DNA from: a virus
DNA length: 64,000 nucleotides
Reading direction: 5' to 3' (one strand)
Virus record (IMG/VR): IMGVR_UViG_3300042523_000723
Coordinates: 1 to 64,000 of that record
Part shown: positions 15,671 through 23,057 of the stretch, piece after piece
How the letters are laid out: the number at the start of each line of letters is the position of its first letter
How positions within the stretch are numbered: position 1 is the stretch's first letter
The notes under the pieces: generated by a model
Told to the model about the DNA's origin: nothing
Database searches by the model: none
The model's input: only the letters and a program-made list of their open reading frames with translations
Made by a program: the position numbers and the translations under genes

Positions 15671-15698
15671 ATAGACATATTGATAGACATATTGATAG
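15671..15698 (+). repeat. Short tandem repeat, iteron-like
   Basis: ATAGACATATTG occurs twice in direct succession and a third partial copy (ATAG) follows. Confidence 0.6.
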
Positions 15699-15710
15699 TT
15701 GAGGTAACAT

Positions 15711-15820
15711 AGGGGGGTACCATATAGAAATATATAAGTACCCCCTATAAAGGGGGGATCCCCCTATACCCCCCCGTATAACCCCCCTTCCCTATGGGGA
15801 TATAACGAAGTTTAAAGGGG
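15711..15820. repeat. Cluster of G/C-run palindromes
   Basis: AGGGGGGTAC (15711-15720) can pair with GTACCCCCT (15738-15746). GGGGGATCCCCC (15753-15764) is a perfect palindrome. C7 and C6 runs (about 15769 and 15782) face later GGGG and GGGGG runs. In a genome this AT-rich such runs are exceptional and imply a selected structure in DNA or RNA. Confidence 0.65.
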
Positions 15821-15912
15821 GTGTGATATCGTCCATAAATTTTCCAGGAAATTTTTAGGTTTAGGTTCGAAGTCTTTTTCGTCCCATTCAATAAGTTTTT
15901 ATAAACGATGAT

Positions 15913-15932
15913 AAACAACACCCATTTCTGGT
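15913..15932 (+). repeat. 20-nt direct repeat, copy 1
   Basis: AAACAACACCCATTTCTGGT, identical to 16346-16365. Confidence 0.8.
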
Positions 15933-15998
15933 GAATAAGGGATACCCTTCAAAATTTTTCCCTGGAATTTTTAAGTTTAGAATTAAAGTGTTTTTAAT

Positions 15999-16154
15999 AT
16001 GAAGTGTATGTATCGGGTTCGTATTTATGAGAAATTCCTATATGGTTTGGGTGAAGAGAATACGATATTAAAGGGAGAGTTATTCTATAGTGATTATCAG
16101 AAGTTATTTAATTATTTACGTTTAAATTTATATGAACGTAAGGATGGTAAGTAA
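15999..16154 (+). CDS. Small ORF possibly interrupted by an in-frame stop
   Basis: A 51-codon frame (MKCMYRVRIYEKFLYGLGEE...YERKDGK) ends in TAA at 16152-16154, yet the same frame stays open for 27 more codons (LIDVGDSELWEKDYSYQVRV...) to a TAG near 16236. Both parts have similar composition, suggesting one ancestral gene of about 80 codons with a nonsense change, or readthrough. No family is recognised. Confidence 0.4.
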   Translation: MKCMYRVRIYEKFLYGLGEENTILKGELFYSDYQKLFNYLRLNLYERKDGK

Positions 16155-16345
16155 TTAATAGATGTGGGTGACAGTGAATTGTGGGAGAAGGATTATAGTT
16201 ATCAGGTGAGAGTAAATAAGAGGATTGTTGAGGGTTAGAGATGTCTTCTTCAAATAAGGTTTTTTCAGAATAACATATGGTATGTTATTTTAGAATATTC
16301 TATGTTATACTATGAGGATGGTTTTCTTCAAATGGGTTTCATCAG

Positions 16346-16365
16346 AAACAACACCCATTTCTGGT
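16346..16365 (+). repeat. 20-nt direct repeat, copy 2
   Basis: Identical to 15913-15932. Here the preceding AAATGGGTTTC (from 16330) can fold onto GAAAC...ACCCATTT, so this copy forms the 3' arm of a hairpin. Confidence 0.8.
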
Positions 16366-16424
16366 AAAAGGGGTTAGATGTCAAAAAAATTTTTGAAAAA
16401 TTTTTCTATTTCAAATATTTTGTT

Positions 16425-16432
16425 TATATTTG
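16425..16432 (+). promoter_or_regulatory. Bacteroidota -7 element
   Basis: TATATTTG, 18 nt before the ATG at 16451. No TTTG lies at the correct -33 distance. Confidence 0.4.
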
Positions 16433-16450
16433 TATTATAAATTAAATACT

Positions 16451-16711
16451 ATGAATGTATATCATGTTACACCCTCTACAGATGGGGTTGAGATTGTTAG
16501 ATTGGTTTCATTATATGTTGATGAGAAAAATCGTTTAAGTGTTATTGAAAAGGATGGTATTGAATGTATGACTGGTGGTATTATGATTCCCATAACCCCC
16601 AGAATTAAGGTTGTGTTGGATTCCATTCCTAAAGAGGAACATTATGAGTTTCTTAAGGATCTAAGGAATACCCATTGGGATTCTTCCGTTGGCGTTTATC
16701 ACAGTATTTAA
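16451..16711 (+). CDS. Small hypothetical protein
   Basis: This 86-aa protein (MNVYHVTPSTDGVEIVRLVSLYVDEKNRL...) is mixed alpha/beta in appearance with no recognised motif. The internal ATG after the -7 box is chosen because the longer reading frame begins inside the promoter. The next gene follows after a 10-nt gap. Confidence 0.55.
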   Translation: MNVYHVTPSTDGVEIVRLVSLYVDEKNRLSVIEKDGIECMTGGIMIPITPRIKVVLDSIPKEEHYEFLKDLRNTHWDSSVGVYHSI

Positions 16712-16721
16712 TATATTCTAT

Positions 16722-17258
16722 ATGGTAAATGAAAATTTTATTAGGAAAGTTGCGCCTTTAAACAAATTTGTTATTGATGTATTTGTCGTGTATGGTGATA
16801 GTTTTCGTATTGAGTTTTATGATGGTGATTGCATCGATACGAGTGGTAAAACACAAAGGGTGGTATATGAATTATCGTTTGGTGGTAAGAGGTATGGTAA
16901 ATATTATTTTATATATATATATATGAATTTTATTAATGATGTATATGCAATAATATATAACCACTATGTTAACTATATGGTTACAGATAAAGAGGAGGTT
17001 GGTTATATATGGGATATTATTGTGTCGGAATATAATCTAATAATTGAAAATAAGGTTAAAGATTATTTGGGGAAGATTGATCACCATTTGTTATATTTTC
17101 CCACGTATAGGAGTTATGTGAATAGATTGTTAACTGTTAATTTACGTAATGGTTCATTTAGTGGTTATAATACAATAAAAACGTGTCATTCCGTTCCCTC
17201 TAAGTATTCTGACAAACCGAGACATGAACTTATTTTTATTGATCATGTAATTTATTAA
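16722..17258 (+). CDS. Hypothetical protein
   Basis: This 178-aa aromatic-rich protein (YYFIYIYMNFINDVYAIIYNHYVNYM) has alternating hydrophobic strands but no clear membrane helix. It is unrecognised. It forms a two-gene unit with 16451 and ends before a hairpin-T-run at about 17297. The ATG at 16722 avoids overlapping the upstream gene. Confidence 0.55.
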   Translation: MVNENFIRKVAPLNKFVIDVFVVYGDSFRIEFYDGDCIDTSGKTQRVVYELSFGGKRYGKYYFIYIYMNFINDVYAIIYNHYVNYMVTDKEEVGYIWDIIVSEYNLIIENKVKDYLGKIDHHLLYFPTYRSYVNRLLTVNLRNGSFSGYNTIKTCHSVPSKYSDKPRHELIFIDHVIY

Positions 17259-17295
17259 TCTTTTGTATGACCGAATTGTCCGAATCACCCCGACC

Positions 17296-17320
17296 CCTCT
17301 TGAAGAGAGTTTTTTATATT
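17296..17320 (+). terminator. Rho-independent terminator
   Basis: CTCTT and AGAGAG pair tightly, followed by TTTTTTAT. Confidence 0.6.
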
Positions 17321-17326
17321 ATTGAT

Positions 17327-17334
17327 ATATTTAT
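17327..17334 (+). promoter_or_regulatory. Late-promoter-like ATATTTAT element
   Basis: ATATTTAT, 15 nt before the ATG at 17350. Confidence 0.5.
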
Positions 17335-17349
17335 ATAATAAAAGAAATT

Positions 17350-17613
17350 ATGAAAAGAAGGTTAGACGAAAGAAGGGGATATACAATAGGTGAACTTAGA
17401 AGAATGTCTATATCCGTATTAAAATCATTGGGGATCGAAATGACAGAAACCAATATTCTATTAATGATGGATAAATTTGTTGATGTTATTGGTTTAACTA
17501 AGTCTGGTGTTGTTATGAGAGATATGGGTAGTATTGATAAGGATACTAAGTATTATAAGTTAACTGAATCTGATTTACGTAGAATAGTTAAAAGAGTGAT
17601 TGGTGGAAAATAA
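17350..17613 (+). CDS. Small protein with the tag motif at its C-terminus
   Basis: This 87-aa protein is basic at the N-terminus (MKRRLDERRGYTIGELRRM). Its last 19 residues (YKLTESDLRRIVKRVIGGK) match the N-terminal tag of the 51272 product (IRLSESDLQRIVKRVIKEN), so the packaging-like motif is at the opposite end of the chain. The body is unrecognised. Confidence 0.6.
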   Translation: MKRRLDERRGYTIGELRRMSISVLKSLGIEMTETNILLMMDKFVDVIGLTKSGVVMRDMGSIDKDTKYYKLTESDLRRIVKRVIGGK

Positions 17614-17648
17614 AACGAGTGATGAGGTAATATCTCATTATTTTCGTA

Positions 17649-18002
17649 TTATCTACTACCACCAAAGTATTCCACACCATGACCCTCATTAATCAATGTC
17701 TTTTGTAGTGAAGTTTCACCTAATGTAGTAACAAAAATTTCACCTAGACATCTACCATATTTATCTACACCAAATGATTTTAAAATAATTTCATTATTGT
17801 TTTCGTTTAGAATGTCAATGACCCTTTGTTTGGCGAGTAAACCTTTTTTCTTTTCTTCTAAATCTTTGGTTCTACTTTCGTGTGTATCAATACCATAAAA
17901 ACGGATTCTTACTTTTTTCCATATGTCAAATCCTAAATCTACCAAGTCGTCAATGGTATCCCCATCAACAACACGTTCTACTTTTGCGTTATAAGTGTAC
18001 AT
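17649..18002 (-). CDS. Thermonuclease (staphylococcal nuclease-like)
   Basis: This 117-aa SNase/TNase-fold enzyme hydrolyses DNA or RNA phosphodiesters with Ca2+. VVDGDTIDD (about 11-19), VRIRFYGIDTHESR (about 31-44, catalytic Arg and the acidic pair) and KYGRCLGEIF (about 80-89, second catalytic Arg) are present in the family order. There is no signal peptide and no packaging tag. It is short but complete for the core. It is divergent from the 18051 gene, with a shared palindromic late element 35 nt upstream. Confidence 0.85.
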   Translation of the reverse strand: MYTYNAKVERVVDGDTIDDLVDLGFDIWKKVRIRFYGIDTHESRTKDLEEKKKGLLAKQRVIDILNENNNEIILKSFGVDKYGRCLGEIFVTTLGETSLQKTLINEGHGVEYFGGSR

Positions 18003-18027
18003 AATTTGAATTTTTATTGATTTTCAT

Positions 18028-18045
18028 ATATTTATTAATAAATAT
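18028..18045. promoter_or_regulatory. Palindromic bidirectional late element
   Basis: ATATTTATTAATAAATAT is a perfect 18-bp palindrome containing the late motif on both strands, between the thermonuclease gene (minus) and the 18051 gene (plus). Confidence 0.6.
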
Positions 18046-18050
18046 CCACA

Positions 18051-18335
18051 ATGGGAAGAATTGAAAAACAAAAAAGATTAATTATTGAACTATCAAATAA
18101 ACGTTTGTTGGGTGAGTCTATAGTTAATATGGAAAAAGTAATAAAAGATATGAAATATAAATTTGGTTATGATGATTTATCTTCCGACATTGTAAATGAG
18201 TTTGAGAGACATATGGGTGGTGATTTAATTAATCAACTAACGACAAATGAATATACTGATTTATTTTCGGATTGGGTGTCGTCCAAAGGACAAACTCCAA
18301 ATTACGGAAACTACAACTCAATGGTGAGTGAGTAG
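18051..18335 (+). CDS. Tagged hypothetical protein, MGRIEKQ family
   Basis: This 94-aa protein begins with MGRIEKQKRLIIELSNKR followed by LLGES, a predicted protease site. The same 5' module recurs at 18611. The remainder is helical and unrecognised. Confidence 0.55.
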   Translation: MGRIEKQKRLIIELSNKRLLGESIVNMEKVIKDMKYKFGYDDLSSDIVNEFERHMGGDLINQLTTNEYTDLFSDWVSSKGQTPNYGNYNSMVSE

Positions 18336-18361
18336 AATAATAGAATGAAATAAAAATAAAT

Positions 18362-18598
18362 ATGAAAATAAGAATTACAGAATCACAATATAATAAAATT
18401 TTAACTGAGTCATATTATGATTCGAATAAATTATACACTAAACAATATATAGAGAATGTAACTATGAAGGCGCCTATGAATATTAAAAATATTGTTAGAA
18501 GTTTAGAGGTTATTGATTGTATAGATAAAAATGGTAATATGTCACAATGTGTTATGATACCTGAAGTATTATATATGTATGTTAGTGGTAGATATTAA
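18362..18598 (+). CDS. Tagged hypothetical protein, ITESQ family
   Basis: This 78-aa protein starts with MKIRITESQYNKILTES, with (I)-L-T-E/S as predicted cleavage site. The rest contains two Cys (VIDCIDKNGNMSQCVM) and is unrecognised. The tag is of the same type as those on the lysozyme and the LRR protein. Confidence 0.55.
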   Translation: MKIRITESQYNKILTESYYDSNKLYTKQYIENVTMKAPMNIKNIVRSLEVIDCIDKNGNMSQCVMIPEVLYMYVSGRY

Positions 18599-18610
18599 AC
18601 ATAAAAAAAA

Positions 18611-18931
18611 ATGGGAAGAATTGAAAAACAAAAGAGATTGATGATTGAACAATCGAACAGACGGTTGTTGAATGAACAGAATGAAAAATTAACTCAAGGT
18701 TATATTAACAAAATGACTAAATCTATACAAGGTTTAATACCGTATATGGTAAAATCTGGTGATGATATTGATGGTATAATAAAAAAATCTAAAGAAAAAG
18801 ATGGTTTACATTTTTTACCTTTTAATAAAGAATTAAATACACACATTATTGATCCGGATAAGATTTATTCCGGAGATGTTTTATTTTTTATGACCGACCA
18901 CACAAGTAGTATGGGTAAAATGGGGTCTTAA
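18611..18931 (+). CDS. Tagged hypothetical protein, MGRIEKQ family
   Basis: This 106-aa protein begins with MGRIEKQKRLMIEQSNRR followed by LLNEQ, the same cleavage-like LLNE found in the major capsid protein. The C-terminal part (DPDKIYSGDVLFFMTDHTSSMG) is unrecognised. It is the last gene of the 18051-18931 run. Confidence 0.55.
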   Translation: MGRIEKQKRLMIEQSNRRLLNEQNEKLTQGYINKMTKSIQGLIPYMVKSGDDIDGIIKKSKEKDGLHFLPFNKELNTHIIDPDKIYSGDVLFFMTDHTSSMGKMGS

Positions 18932-19110
18932 ATATTTTTTTTATTGCCCACACATTGAAACTCTGGATTATCTGTCCAGAGTTTTTTGTTTGTACCGGTA
19001 ATTAACATGTGACAATTATGTTTCTTTCCCCATTTTTTAGAATGGTTAACTATTGAGTCATTGTTTTTGTTTCTAACAATCCAAGGACATTCTTTACAAC
19101 ATTTCTCCAT
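18928..19110 (-). CDS. Small Cys/His-rich protein, DUF6283-like
   Basis: This 60-aa protein has CCKECPWIVR near the N-terminus, then HNCHM and a final QC, a likely single metal site. The CxxCPW...CH arrangement recalls short phage proteins of the DUF6283 type, of unknown function. Its 3' end carries the terminator of the opposite-strand operon. Confidence 0.5.
   Translation of the reverse strand: MEKCCKECPWIVRNKNNDSIVNHSKKWGKKHNCHMLITGTNKKLWTDNPEFQCVGNKKNI
18958..18988 (+). terminator. Rho-independent terminator inside an opposing gene
   Basis: AACTCTGGA and TCCAGAGTT pair over 9 bp, followed by TTTTTT. It terminates the plus-strand operon while lying in the coding 3' end of the minus gene 18928-19110. 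Confidence 0.8.
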
Positions 19111-19120
19111 CAGATTTTTT

Positions 19121-19411
19121 TTAATCTACAACACCATTACTATAGAACATATTAAACTTAGTACTTTCATCTAAAGATTTGTACCAATTTATATATTCAG
19201 TGTGTAATGTTTCATCTTCAAATTCACAATGACTTCCGTTACAATATCTTAGACTATTATTCTCCTTATCAAACCTTTTGAATATCTCTTCTTTATCCCC
19301 TTCCCAAGTTTCTATATTAGTAATAACAGACTTTGTATCTAAATATCTAAAACCCGTCTCTGTTACAACGGTTTCATTTTTTGGTGACCAACGTTCAATT
19401 TTTACTACCAT
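19121..19411 (-). CDS. Small hypothetical protein
   Basis: This 96-aa acidic protein (ETWEGDKEEIFKRFDKENNSLRYCNGSHCEFEDE) is unrecognised. It precedes the Cys-rich gene by 10 nt on the same strand, so the two are probably cotranscribed. Confidence 0.5.
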   Translation of the reverse strand: MVVKIERWSPKNETVVTETGFRYLDTKSVITNIETWEGDKEEIFKRFDKENNSLRYCNGSHCEFEDETLHTEYINWYKSLDESTKFNMFYSNGVVD

Positions 19412-19493
19412 ATATTTTAACTATTTTGATATTACAAATTTACAAAAAATATATTAATTATACAAATGATAATTACTTTTTTGTGGGTTACGT

Positions 19494-19501
19494 ATATTTA
19501 T
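19494..19501 (+). promoter_or_regulatory. Late-promoter-like ATATTTAT element
   Basis: ATATTTAT, 20 nt before the ATG at 19522; it excludes the longer upstream reading frame as start. Confidence 0.5.
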
Positions 19502-19521
19502 ATTATAAAAAGGGTATTATT

Positions 19522-20805
19522 ATGAAACGGAATTTAACTGAAGAAATATATAGAATGAGAAAACTAATGGGTTATGACTCTAAATCGGATAGAGAAAACA
19601 TTACATCATTAGATAGATTAACAGAAGAAAAGATAGTCAAAAAATATTTTCTTAATGAACAAACGGAGGAATATGAAAAAGTAACACAGTTCAACGCAGG
19701 AATTAGAAACGCAAAAGATATTCAACGACAATTCGGAAATAATATTTTTTATAAGTCTTTAGGCGAACCACAACCATTAAAGGTTGACCCACCTAAAGTT
19801 GAGGCATTATATAAGGATAATATGGTTACTATTGACGGCGCCACAAATTCCGAACAATTAAAGGAACAGTTAGACATAGTTATTCAGAATTTACTCGATA
19901 CCTCAGGGTTTGACGCTAAAAATGTGGTAATGTCTATTCAAGGCGCTGCAAATGATAAAGCACCTACTGAGACTGGTCCTGGTGGGATAAAATTGGATCA
20001 CCCAGACTCACGACCATTTGGTGGTATAGATATCACTAAAAGTGAGAATTATGATGCAGGAAACCAATACTTAGCGGAGAAGAGAGCTGAGTCAGTTGCC
20101 AAATATATTCAAGAAAAGATTCCGGGTATTACAATCAAAACAAGTGGTAAAGTAATGCCAGGAAAAACTGAGGAAGAGAAATTCATCCTCTTAAACGCAA
20201 AATATAAAGATGAAGCTCAATATCCTATAGAACAGGGTAAACCAAAAATAGAGTTTATTAATAATTTAGAAGTTAAATTGGCTAAAGACTTTGGTGTAGA
20301 GGGTGGTAGTATAACGCAAGACCCTACTCAAACATATTATCAAGGGAATAGAACAATTAAATTAACACCCGCCGGTGGTACAGAACCAATAGTACTTAGT
20401 TACTTTTGGGATGGCAGTACGGGTCAGAATCCTATTTCTGCCGGAGGTGTTCAAGGTGGTGTTGGTGGTGCTGAATTTAGACAAGGAGCATGGACAGACA
20501 ACCCAACTGGGGCTTTTGAGACACAGGCTTTTAAAAACGTTAGTAGTAATGCCCACAGTAAAATTGTGACAGCTTTAACCACAAGTGGATATTTAAATAA
20601 CCGTCAGGAAGGTGAAGATATTTTAACAATAATTATGGATGGTACAAAATTATCAGACGTTAGTGAAATTAACGATTTTGAGACATTCATTAGTAAGTTG
20701 GGTGTTGGCAATTCAAACTTCGATAGAGACTTAGCGGTTGATAATGGTGCATTTATGATCAATTATATAACCAAAATAGTAAGTGGTGGTAAGAAAAAGT
20801 CATAA
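19522..20805 (+). CDS. Tagged OmpA-like domain protein
   Basis: This 427-aa protein's N-terminus MKRNLTEEIYRMRKLMGY resembles the MNLQE...MMG tags, and a later KYFLNEQ (about residue 50) offers an (L)NE cleavage site. Residues about 118-230 look like an OmpA/MotB peptidoglycan-binding fold: VVMSIQGAAND, then YLAEKRAESVAKYIQEKIPGI, the AxxRAxxVxxYL helix pattern. The Gly-rich C-terminal half (GGVQGGVGGAEFRQG) is unrecognised. It may anchor to or act on host cell wall after delivery. Confidence 0.6.
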   Translation: MKRNLTEEIYRMRKLMGYDSKSDRENITSLDRLTEEKIVKKYFLNEQTEEYEKVTQFNAGIRNAKDIQRQFGNNIFYKSLGEPQPLKVDPPKVEALYKDNMVTIDGATNSEQLKEQLDIVIQNLLDTSGFDAKNVVMSIQGAANDKAPTETGPGGIKLDHPDSRPFGGIDITKSENYDAGNQYLAEKRAESVAKYIQEKIPGITIKTSGKVMPGKTEEEKFILLNAKYKDEAQYPIEQGKPKIEFINNLEVKLAKDFGVEGGSITQDPTQTYYQGNRTIKLTPAGGTEPIVLSYFWDGSTGQNPISAGGVQGGVGGAEFRQGAWTDNPTGAFETQAFKNVSSNAHSKIVTALTTSGYLNNRQEGEDILTIIMDGTKLSDVSEINDFETFISKLGVGNSNFDRDLAVDNGAFMINYITKIVSGGKKKS

Positions 20806-20812
20806 AAAAAAG

Positions 20813-20836
20813 GGGTTATTTAACCCCTTTTTCTAT
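20813..20836. terminator. Bidirectional terminator
   Basis: AAAAGGGGTTA and TAACCCCTTTT pair, with A-run and T-run on either side. It serves the convergent genes ending at 20805 and 20816. Confidence 0.85.
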
Positions 20837-21424
20837 TTTATATTCATCAGTATATTTACCCACGATAACTGTTATGTACATTCCAGATGATATCGGATTT
20901 TCTCTATAGTCGTGTAAGAAATCAATCACAACATAAATACAATCCCAATTAGAGTTCGTTAAATCATTCCAATGATCTGTTGAATTACTAAAAAGTTTAA
21001 TAAAATGATCACTACATGAATTGAATGTTGCTGGATTATATGCCTGTGATATACTAATAACCCCAGTACCAATGTCTTCACTCAAATCTTCAATTTTAGT
21101 TCTATCAAGTAATCTTAATCTAGATATATGTGAAGGGTATTCTACCATACCTTCTACATCATCATCTTCCCAATGAGTTAATTTACCCAATTTTCTCATA
21201 TAAAGGGCGTGGTGATCACCCGCCGGTGCCAATAAAGTATCAAACGCCAATGGTTTTTTACCCAACTTAACTCTTTCTTTATTCAATTTTTCAATGAATA
21301 ATTGTTCACAATAAGAAGAAGACTTCTCACTTAAGTCTGGGATATAGTCAGTTGGTTTCTGAGAAATTCCATTGATAGACAAAAGAAGTGTAAGTGTTGC
21401 GATAATTAAATTTAAAGATTTCAT
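20816..21424 (-). CDS. Secreted CAP/SCP-domain protein
   Basis: This 202-aa protein has a signal peptide (MKSLNLIIATLTLLLSINGIS, cleavage before Q). It is followed by a CAP-superfamily domain: LFIEKLNKERVKLGKKPLAFD (about 42-62), then GDHHALYMRKLGKLTHWE (about 69-86), giving the His/Glu pair of the CAP cavity, and later SCSDHFIKLFSNSTDHW. CAP proteins of bacteria are extracytoplasmic and of varied function. It is the only clearly exported product in this part of the window and may act in the periplasm during late infection. Confidence 0.75.
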   Translation of the reverse strand: MKSLNLIIATLTLLLSINGISQKPTDYIPDLSEKSSSYCEQLFIEKLNKERVKLGKKPLAFDTLLAPAGDHHALYMRKLGKLTHWEDDDVEGMVEYPSHISRLRLLDRTKIEDLSEDIGTGVISISQAYNPATFNSCSDHFIKLFSNSTDHWNDLTNSNWDCIYVVIDFLHDYRENPISSGMYITVIVGKYTDEYKIEKGVK

Positions 21425-21518
21425 AATTTATTTAGTTTTATTAATACGAATATAAGACAAAAAAATTAAACTGCCAAATTTTTTTACAAAAAAATAATTT
21501 TTTTTCTATCATATAATC

Positions 21519-21526
21519 ATATTTAT
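21519..21526 (+). promoter_or_regulatory. Late-promoter-like ATATTTAT element
   Basis: ATATTTAT, 18 nt before the ATG at 21545. Confidence 0.5.
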
Positions 21527-21544
21527 ATAAATAAAGTGTTAAAC

Positions 21545-22825
21545 ATGAAGAATAAAATACAATCATTAAACGAACAGAGAGAAAGGATGAAGACACTCTA
21601 TGAGTTTAATTTTAATTACGATAAAAAGTTATTGAATGAGGATGAAAATGAGAGAGAAACTTTTAAGTTTAAAGAAACCTTTCCCGATAATTTAGCGTAC
21701 CCTATAAAACCAGGGGTTACATTCAATACGATAAACGATATAAAATTAAATGAGTTAACGCCTGAGTTTTATGACTTCATAACTAAACTTAATCTATCAA
21801 TTAGTAAAGGGGCTAAAATAGACAACGTTCAAATACAAAGTGGTGCATCATCTGAGGGTGCCACCAATCAAATACCGACAGGATATTCACAAGAGTTAGT
21901 CAATAAATCTTATTATGATAATGGTAAGGTTACTTATGATAATAAAGTTATTGCCTTAAATAGAGGAAAGGCAATTAAAGGATTAATCGAAAAATTCGTA
22001 ACACCACTTAAAGGTAAAATAAGTGACCCTAACCCTAATCTAAACGAAAAAGAAGTTAGAGTTACCATACCATCTGGTGTTTTATTTAACTTTAAAGAAA
22101 ACCCTAAATTCAGTAGAGAATATAGAACACCTACTAAACAGTTTAGTGACGCTTCCGTAATAAAAGTTAATAAATGTGAGACACCGATTAAGGCGTCTGG
22201 TAGTGCAGGTATTCTACCTAATTATTTGGCAGATAGAATTGTCATTGATTTTGATGTGAATTACGCAGGTGAAATAATATTCAAGGGAGACTCATATGTT
22301 ATACCTGACAGATTTGTCATTAAAAGAAATAAGTTAGGTGGTAAAGAAGATTTAATCAAAGATAGTGGTTACATTACTTCTTTATCTTCAGGTGATCCAG
22401 ACTTTACATCTTTATCTAAACAAGTAAAAACAATTACCGGAATGGATTTACAAGGTGGAGTAAACGGTTTTACTCACACAATAAACAAAGAATCTGGTTA
22501 CAATTATTTTATTGATATCTACGCACCGTTTGGTGGGACTTATTGGACGGCAAATTTGGAATGTTCTACGCAACCAGAACTAAAGACCCCCACACCTAAA
22601 AGTGAATTCAAAGATGGTGAGGGTCAAATATACTATGTTGATTTAAAGACTGGTAAACATTCAGATAAAAAAGAAGGTAATTTTCAAGAACTATCTCATG
22701 AAGGAGATTTCAAAAACGGTAAATTTTTTAGTGGTAGAAAATACGTTTATGATAATGATGGTATCTTAGAAAAGATAGAAGTATGGGAAAATGGTAAATT
22801 CGCTAGATTAGGGACAATAGAATAA
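21545..22825 (+). CDS. Tagged OmpA-like domain protein (second copy type)
   Basis: This 426-aa protein's N-terminus MKNKIQSLNEQRERMKTLYEF contains LNE at residues 7-9. Around residues 95-160 an OmpA-like segment occurs (VQIQSGASSEGATN...ALNRGKAIKGLIEKFV). The C-terminus (YYVDLKTGKHSDKKEGNFQELSHEGDFKNGKFFSGRKYVYDNDGILEKIEVWENGKF) has MORN-like G-x-F/Y-x-NG-x-F repeats. An in-frame GTG 9 nt upstream is an alternative start. It is related in plan to the 19522 gene. Confidence 0.6.
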   Translation: MKNKIQSLNEQRERMKTLYEFNFNYDKKLLNEDENERETFKFKETFPDNLAYPIKPGVTFNTINDIKLNELTPEFYDFITKLNLSISKGAKIDNVQIQSGASSEGATNQIPTGYSQELVNKSYYDNGKVTYDNKVIALNRGKAIKGLIEKFVTPLKGKISDPNPNLNEKEVRVTIPSGVLFNFKENPKFSREYRTPTKQFSDASVIKVNKCETPIKASGSAGILPNYLADRIVIDFDVNYAGEIIFKGDSYVIPDRFVIKRNKLGGKEDLIKDSGYITSLSSGDPDFTSLSKQVKTITGMDLQGGVNGFTHTINKESGYNYFIDIYAPFGGTYWTANLECSTQPELKTPTPKSEFKDGEGQIYYVDLKTGKHSDKKEGNFQELSHEGDFKNGKFFSGRKYVYDNDGILEKIEVWENGKFARLGTIE

Positions 22826-22972
22826 ATATAGGGAAACCTGATCCTCACCAATAAGACTAAAATGATTATTAAATTTTTCATAGTTATTTAATTTTTTATA
22901 ACAAATATAAAAAAATATTTCATATGGCAAAAAAAAATCCCACAAAAATGAGATTTTTTTTAAATAGTCAAT

Positions 22973-22980
22973 ATATTTAT
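22973..22980 (+). promoter_or_regulatory. Late-promoter-like ATATTTAT element
   Basis: ATATTTAT, 18 nt before the short frame at 22999 that leads into the 23058 gene. Confidence 0.45.
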
Positions 22981-22998
22981 ATATAATAAAATAAAGTT

Positions 22999-23046
22999 AT
23001 GGAGTACGAAGATGATTATGAATGGTATCCTGATCAAGGAATTTAA
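22999..23046 (+). CDS. 15-codon leader peptide candidate
   Basis: MEYEDDYEWYPDQGI follows the late element directly and stops 12 nt before the next ATG. It may be a translated leader or simply the untranslated region. Confidence 0.25.
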   Translation: MEYEDDYEWYPDQGI

Positions 23047-23057
23047 AAAAATATATT

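Larger units (their letters stand above)
15324..15998. other. 675-bp gene-free region
   Basis: Contents in order: promoter and RNA candidate to 15610; a second promoter (15619); two tandem copies of ATAGACATATTG (about 15671-15694); a cluster of G- and C-runs (15711-15820); and a pair of imperfect 28-bp repeats (15838-15865, 15952-15980) centred on TTCCAGGAA / TTCCCTGGAA. No coding potential is seen. Confidence 0.6.
16155..16450. other. Intergenic region with hairpins
   Basis: It holds the in-frame remnant of the previous ORF (to 16238). AATAACAT...ATGTTATT around 16271-16290 forms a hairpin, and another lies at 16330-16361 (AAATGGGTTTC / GAAAC...ACCCATTT). A -7 box TATATTTG (16425-16432) precedes the 16451 gene. 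Confidence 0.5.
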
